From Candidatus Saccharimonadota bacterium (GTDB taxonomy: Bacteria; Patescibacteria; Saccharimonadia; Saccharimonadales; UBA4665), in contig JAGOTO010000006.1 in NCBI GenBank assembly GCA_018061705.1, positions 1 through 10,816 of the forward strand: DNA of 10,816 nt, in the 5' to 3' direction. Below the pieces are notes generated by a model. The model had not been told where the DNA came from and searched no databases. It saw nothing but the letters and a program-made list of their open reading frames with translations. This document shows positions 8,380 to 10,816 of the stretch, one piece after another. A program made the position numbers and the translations under genes. Each line of letters begins with the position of its first letter. Position 1 is the first letter of the stretch.

Positions 8380-8408
8380 AGTATAATCGCAATCCCGTAC
8401 GCTTTCAA
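8380..8408 (-). promoter_or_regulatory. Native promoter TTGAAA-N17-TATACT upstream of the IS
   Basis: On the minus strand TTGAAA (8408-8403, 5 of 6 to consensus) is followed after exactly 17 bp by TATACT (8385-8380). It is one of the best promoters in the window. The predicted start is near 8373, five bases before the IS target site. With the IS removed it would give a leader of about 43 nt ending in the AGGAAGGG ribosome-binding site of the anchored propeller-like gene. It now reads into the IS transposase. Confidence 0.7.
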
Positions 8409-8480
8409 TACACTCATGGGCGCGCCAGCGCAAACACAGACGATCAAGCGGTGGCGCCATACTGACGGAATGATCATAGG

Positions 8481-8508
8481 GATTGAGCAATATATCACAC
8501 TCTCAATC
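8481..8508. other. Stem-loop just downstream of tilS
   Basis: GATTGAG and CTCAATC form a perfect 7-bp stem around a 14-nt AT-rich loop, beginning 8 bp past the tilS stop. Neither strand has a T-run after it, so it is not a classical intrinsic terminator. It could mark a processed or protected 3' end. The remaining sequence from 8409 to 8480 shows no gene I can support. Confidence 0.4.
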
Positions 8509-8516
8509 ACTAATAT

Positions 8517-9431
8517 TCAGCTCTTGGTAGCGTAACCCTGGAGTGAGACCCTAGTTTTCTCTATGTGCAGTGTTTCGCCCTTTGCTATGTCGACTGTGGA
8601 CCCATTTCGTCCGGTGCGAATGGCGACATCGAGCCGGAGTATGAGTTTGGTCGAAATGCCAACTTTGGCATTGCGGCGAATCCATTCAGCCAACACTTCT
8701 CTGGCAACCTCTTTTGGCAATTCGCGGTATTTTAGCCGGTCAATAGCTGTCGGTGTCGTATGTTTTTCCAAGTATTCACTCATGAGCAAACCAATTGCAT
8801 CATTGAGCTTGGCCGCTATAGCGCTATGCTCAAGCAGGCGCCCTCGAGCCCTCGCATCAAGCTTGCTGACAATATGTTTGCGGATGTAGTTCCTTAGGTA
8901 GGTTTCGTCTTGGTTCGTACTGTCTTCTCGCCACTCAAGATTTTGGGAATGGGCATAAGCACGTATCTGTTTTTTGGTCATCCCGAGTAAAGGACGCTGC
9001 ACAAGTTGATTCGATCGAAGTGAGCTTAAGCCCCGACTTTTCGTTCCTCTTAACCAGTTTATTATGATGGTTTCGAGTACATCATCTTCGTGGTGCGCAG
9101 TCAGAATCGCATCTGCGCCAACAGCCTTCTTGACCTTGGTTAGAAAAGCATATCGTGCATTACGAGCGGTCGCCTCACTTGCACCAGCACCCAACTCTGC
9201 GCGGTCGTACACAAAAGAGATCCCGTACATATTGGCCAGTTTCTCGACGAGTTGCCGATCTTTCGCCGAATCTGGTCGGATGCCGTGGTCAAAATGCGCC
9301 ACGGTAAACTGTGATGTGGCGTCTTTGTGTGATTGTTTATGCTGCTTAACGAGCAGGTCTAGCAGCACAATGGAGTCGACGCCCCCACTTACTGCAACAA
9401 CATACCGACCGACCGGTAAATCTATTTTCAT
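8517..9431 (-). CDS. tilS: tRNA(Ile)-lysidine synthase TilS, short form
   Basis: TilS uses ATP and lysine to convert C34 of tRNA-Ile2 (anticodon CAU) to lysidine, so that it reads AUA and is charged with isoleucine. The 304-residue protein has the N-type ATP pyrophosphatase P-loop SGGVDS (15-20), AHFDHGIRPDS (45-55) and AHHEDDVLETIIINWLRG (112-129). Further on is LEWREDSTNQDETYLRNYIR, typical of TilS and its substrate-binding region. It lacks the C-terminal extension of the E. coli enzyme (432 residues) and resembles the short forms known from Aquifex (about 317). The ATG at 9431 lies 6 nt from a TACAAT with no Shine-Dalgarno sequence. It diverges from the small membrane gene across only 15 bp. 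A CAU tRNA lies about 1.2 kb away. Confidence 0.95.
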   Translation of the reverse strand: MKIDLPVGRYVVAVSGGVDSIVLLDLLVKQHKQSHKDATSQFTVAHFDHGIRPDSAKDRQLVEKLANMYGISFVYDRAELGAGASEATARNARYAFLTKVKKAVGADAILTAHHEDDVLETIIINWLRGTKSRGLSSLRSNQLVQRPLLGMTKKQIRAYAHSQNLEWREDSTNQDETYLRNYIRKHIVSKLDARARGRLLEHSAIAAKLNDAIGLLMSEYLEKHTTPTAIDRLKYRELPKEVAREVLAEWIRRNAKVGISTKLILRLDVAIRTGRNGSTVDIAKGETLHIEKTRVSLQGYATKS

Positions 9432-9433
9432 AC

Positions 9434-9443
9434 TATAATTGTA
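9434..9443. promoter_or_regulatory. Shared symmetric -10 block for two divergent leaderless genes
   Basis: The 10-bp block TATAATTGTA reads TATAAT on the plus strand (9434-9439) and TACAAT on the minus strand (9443-9438), overlapping by two bases. It is one base short of a perfect palindrome. Seven bases separate it from the plus-strand ATG at 9447 and six from the minus-strand ATG at 9431. Neither side has a Shine-Dalgarno sequence. The -35 regions would fall inside the opposite gene and match consensus poorly. Confidence 0.65.
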
Positions 9444-9446
9444 GCA

Positions 9447-9707
9447 ATGAACAGCAAACTATCCTTAGAAAATAGAATTTCGGCGCTGGAAGATAGAAAT
9501 ATACGTGTCGAGAACGACAAAGCTTGGGAGACAAGTTGGGTACGCCGTGGCTCAATCGCATTTTTGACCTACCTCACGGTAGTCGCCTATCTACACTTTG
9601 TCATACATATTAACCCATGGCTCAATGCACTCGTTCCGGTCATAGGGTACGTACTATCGACACTTACGGTTTCGCTCCTCAAGCGTATTTGGGTCAGCCA
9701 TAAATAA
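9447..9707 (+). CDS. Small two-helix membrane protein of unknown function
   Basis: The 86-residue protein has a polar, coiled-coil-like N-terminus (SLENRISALEDRNIRVENDK, 6-25), then a conserved-looking AWETSWVRR segment (26-34). Two hydrophobic helices follow, about 35-53 and 60-77, joined by a short turn around NPW, and the protein ends in a basic tail. From memory, proteins with the LExRNxRVExDKAWExSxxRR pattern recur as uncharacterised proteins in Patescibacteria and elsewhere. I cannot name a family. The ATG follows a TATAAT by 7 nt with no Shine-Dalgarno sequence, and the gene shares its promoter block with tilS. The 65 bp after the stop carry the likely promoter of the TSUP gene. The good promoter, codon-like composition and clear topology make it a real gene. 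Confidence 0.85.
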   Translation: MNSKLSLENRISALEDRNIRVENDKAWETSWVRRGSIAFLTYLTVVAYLHFVIHINPWLNALVPVIGYVLSTLTVSLLKRIWVSHK

Positions 9708-9741
9708 ACTCTTGTGAGCTGTACTCGATTCGGCGTACCGG

Positions 9742-9750
9742 TGATACAAT
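9742..9750 (+). promoter_or_regulatory. Extended -10 promoter of the TSUP permease gene
   Basis: TGATACAAT combines an upstream TG with TACAAT (5 of 6). No good -35 is present at 17-18 bp. The predicted start near 9757 leaves a leader of about 16 nt (CACAAGCGAAATCAAAC) before the ATG at 9773, without a Shine-Dalgarno sequence. Confidence 0.5.
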
Positions 9751-9772
9751 ATAGCCACAAGCGAAATCAAAC

Positions 9773-10534
9773 ATGGAAAAAGATATTGTTATTTTACTCG
9801 TGGGCATCGTTGTTGGCGCCATGAACGCCATCGCTGGAGGCGGGATGCTTATTGGATTCCCTGTCCTCCTCGGCCTTGGCGTCCCACCATTGGTCGCGAA
9901 TGTCACCGCCAATATAATAACCCCACCCGGACAACTAGCCGCCGTATATGCCTATCGTGGATACCTGCGCCGGGTACCAAAGCGCTATGTCCTGATTCTC
10001 CCCTTTGTTGCCATTGGTGCCCTAGCTGGCGCACTGGCACTCCGCGCAATGCCAAGTAATAATTTTGCCGATATGGTGCCCCTGCTCATCATGCTTGGCG
10101 TTGCACTTTTTGCCTTCCAGCCCGCTATCCACCTCCATTTGCATACTCATTTACGAGGACGAAGTCGGGCGCTACTACCGATAGTACTTATCGGTGTGGC
10201 GCTGCTACCTATCACTTTTTACGGTGGCTTTTTTGGGGCGGGCTATGGTTTTATCATGCTAGCTTTTTTGGGACTTGGCAAAGTTCACGAGGTTCACATG
10301 CTCGCAGCTATGAAAAACGTTTCTGCAATTTTGGTTTCGATCATTTCGATTATTGTGCTGTACTCGACCGGACTCATAGACTGGCACATAGGAATCATCA
10401 TGGCGGCTGGCACTACTGTCGGTGGATTTTTGGGCGCGCACGCAGCCCAAAAGGTTTCCTCTCAGGCACTACGAATAGTGGTTATCATCGTCGGGCTCGC
10501 AGCAGCCACCTACTTGGCACTAAAGAATTACTAA
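9773..10534 (+). CDS. TauE/SafE (TSUP) family membrane permease
   Basis: TSUP permeases move sulfur-containing organic anions such as sulfoacetate, sulfite or taurine-derived compounds, and many have unknown substrates. The 253-residue protein has about 7-8 hydrophobic spans. It has the family's two repeated glycine/proline motifs: AIAGGGMLIGFPVLLGLGVPP (19-39) in the first half and FFGAGYGFIMLAFLG in the second. Length is usual for PF01925. The loop between halves has alternating histidines (HLHLHTH, 120-126), which could bind a metal. The start at 9773 is the first Met before the hydrophobic helix. The stop TAA is followed directly by an in-frame TGA. The substrate cannot be told from sequence, and no sulfur-metabolism genes are in the window. 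Confidence 0.9.
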   Translation: MEKDIVILLVGIVVGAMNAIAGGGMLIGFPVLLGLGVPPLVANVTANIITPPGQLAAVYAYRGYLRRVPKRYVLILPFVAIGALAGALALRAMPSNNFADMVPLLIMLGVALFAFQPAIHLHLHTHLRGRSRALLPIVLIGVALLPITFYGGFFGAGYGFIMLAFLGLGKVHEVHMLAAMKNVSAILVSIISIIVLYSTGLIDWHIGIIMAAGTTVGGFLGAHAAQKVSSQALRIVVIIVGLAAATYLALKNY

Positions 10535-10549
10535 TGATAGATCTCAACC

Positions 10550-10555
10550 AAAAAA
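10550..10555 (-). terminator. U-tract after the tRNA, weak terminator candidate
   Basis: Read on the minus strand, six T residues lie about 29 nt past the tRNA 3' end. I find only a very short stem before them (GC-GTAA-GC), so a true intrinsic hairpin is doubtful. The region also separates the convergent TSUP gene from the tRNA. Confidence 0.25.
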
Positions 10556-10583
10556 GACTGCTTACGCCGCCTCTTCATTCATG

Positions 10584-10660
10584 TGGTAGCACCAGGTGGA
10601 CTCGAACCACCGACCTCAGGCTTATGAGTCCTGCGCTCTAACCAGCTGAGCTATGGTGCC
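10584..10660 (-). tRNA. tRNA with CAU anticodon, probably elongator tRNA-Met
   Basis: The 77-nt gene folds as a full cloverleaf and encodes its own CCA. The acceptor stem is GGCACCA/TGGTGCT with a G1-U72 wobble pair. The D-arm is GCTC-AGCTGGTTA-GAGC. The anticodon loop is CTCATAA, with CAT at 10626-10624. The variable loop is AGGTC and the T-arm is GGTGG-TTCGAGT-CCACC. The anticodon stem CAGGA/GCCTG has an A31-G39 mismatch next to the loop. It lacks the three G-C pairs next to the loop that mark initiators. The G1-U72 pair and the ending CTACCA resemble elongator tRNA-Met of several bacteria as I remember them. tRNA-Ile2, the TilS substrate, is the alternative. Confidence 0.93.
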
Positions 10661-10703
10661 ATGTGTGGCAAGATTGTAATGTACTTTGCCCAAACGTCGC
10701 AAC
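10642..10703. repeat. Direct repeat copy 1: tRNA 5' end plus promoter
   Basis: A 62-bp block holding the first 19 nt of the tRNA and its promoter recurs at 10755-10816 with one difference (C at 10690, T at 10803). The period is 113 bp. Confidence 0.95.
10673..10702 (-). promoter_or_regulatory. tRNA promoter TTGCGA-N18-TACAAT
   Basis: On the minus strand TTGCGA (4 of 6) is followed after 18 bp by TACAAT (5 of 6). The start is predicted near 10666, about 6 nt before the mature 5' end of the tRNA. The whole promoter is repeated 113 bp upstream. Confidence 0.6.
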
Positions 10704-10709
10704 ATTTTA

Positions 10710-10725
10710 CAGCTGGTTCGAGCGC
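10710..10725 (+). repeat. Inverted copy of the tRNA D-arm
   Basis: CAGCTGGTTCGAGCGC on the plus strand matches the minus-strand tRNA D-arm (10648-10633) at 15 of 16 bases, with A to C the only change. It lies in the 51-bp spacer between the two direct repeats. The spacer also contains the palindrome GCGCTAGCGC (10722-10731). Confidence 0.55.
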
Positions 10726-10754
10726 TAGCGCATATGATTTACGCTGAGGGCTCT

Positions 10755-10816
10755 CCAGCTGAGCTATGGTGCCATGTGTGGCAAGATTGTAATGTACTTT
10801 GCTCAAACGTCGCAAC
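10755..10816. repeat. Direct repeat copy 2: promoter plus truncated tRNA 5' end
   Basis: Identical to copy 1 at 61 of 62 positions, with the promoter (10786-10815) intact. On the minus strand it runs GGCACCATAGCTCAGCTGG, then departs from the tRNA into AGAGCCCTCAGCG. No matching 3' acceptor strand or T-arm follows, so it is a promoter driving a tRNA fragment. The repeat reaches the window edge and may extend further. Confidence 0.9.

Noticed and set aside
8416..8460. Inverted GC-rich words ATGGGCGCGCCA and TGGCGCCAT upstream of the native promoter
   Set aside because: The pairing needs bulges and has no T-tract. It may be chance in a GC-rich patch.
8416..8535. Small plus-strand open frame (39 codons) after a TATAAT-like sequence near 8382
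   Set aside because: It runs antisense into the end of tilS, and its protein has no recognisable features. The TATAAT-like sequence overlaps the stronger minus-strand promoter.
9432..9437. TATAGT directly before the tilS ATG as the tilS -10
   Set aside because: It would place the transcript start inside the coding region. The overlapping TACAAT six bases from the ATG fits the start codon better.
10703..10774. A second functional tRNA in the upstream repeat copy
   Set aside because: Only the first 19 nt match; there is no complementary acceptor strand, proper anticodon arm or T-arm in the 70 nt that follow.

Overview
The window is bacterial chromosome with mid-range GC, dense genes and very short intergenic gaps. 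All long genes read through with the standard code; no in-frame UGA has to be read as an amino acid. Compact essential genes, a 304-residue TilS, a divergent MurJ-like flippase and single-pass proteins with a basic N-terminus and one hydrophobic anchor suggest a small-genome lineage such as Candidatus Saccharibacteria/Patescibacteria. That assignment is an inference from style, not from a marker gene, and I hold it at moderate confidence.

Layout, left to right. Minus strand: lepA (EF4, cut off at the window start), a MurJ/MviN-family flippase and ftsH. Next come a decayed ABC-transporter ATPase (nonsense codon, frameshift, loss after Walker B), a membrane-anchored protein with propeller-like repeats, a complete 1,231-bp IS3-family insertion sequence (26-bp imperfect inverted repeats, CTAG target duplication, orfA/orfB joined by a CCCAAAAG frameshift site), and tilS. 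Plus strand: a two-helix small membrane protein whose start lies only 15 bp from the tilS start, then a TauE/SafE (TSUP) permease. Minus strand again: a CAU-anticodon tRNA, followed by a near-exact 62-bp duplication of its 5' end and promoter that runs to the window edge.

Regulation. Four genes (murJ homologue, ftsH, tilS, the small membrane gene) have a good -10 hexamer only 6-8 nt before the start codon and no Shine-Dalgarno sequence, which predicts leaderless mRNAs. The tilS/small-gene pair shares one nearly palindromic -10 block. The IS element and the propeller-like gene instead have clear Shine-Dalgarno sequences. The IS sits in the 5' leader of the propeller-like gene, between its apparent native promoter and its ribosome-binding site. 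The IS end supplies a consensus TTGACA exactly 17 bp from a TAAACT in the host flank.

I do not see a new defence or biosynthetic system. The points most worth a second look are the MurJ homologue that has lost nearly all the charged cavity residues of E. coli MurJ, the symmetric divergent leaderless promoter, the IS insertion that resembles an IS-circle junction, and the tRNA-promoter duplication.
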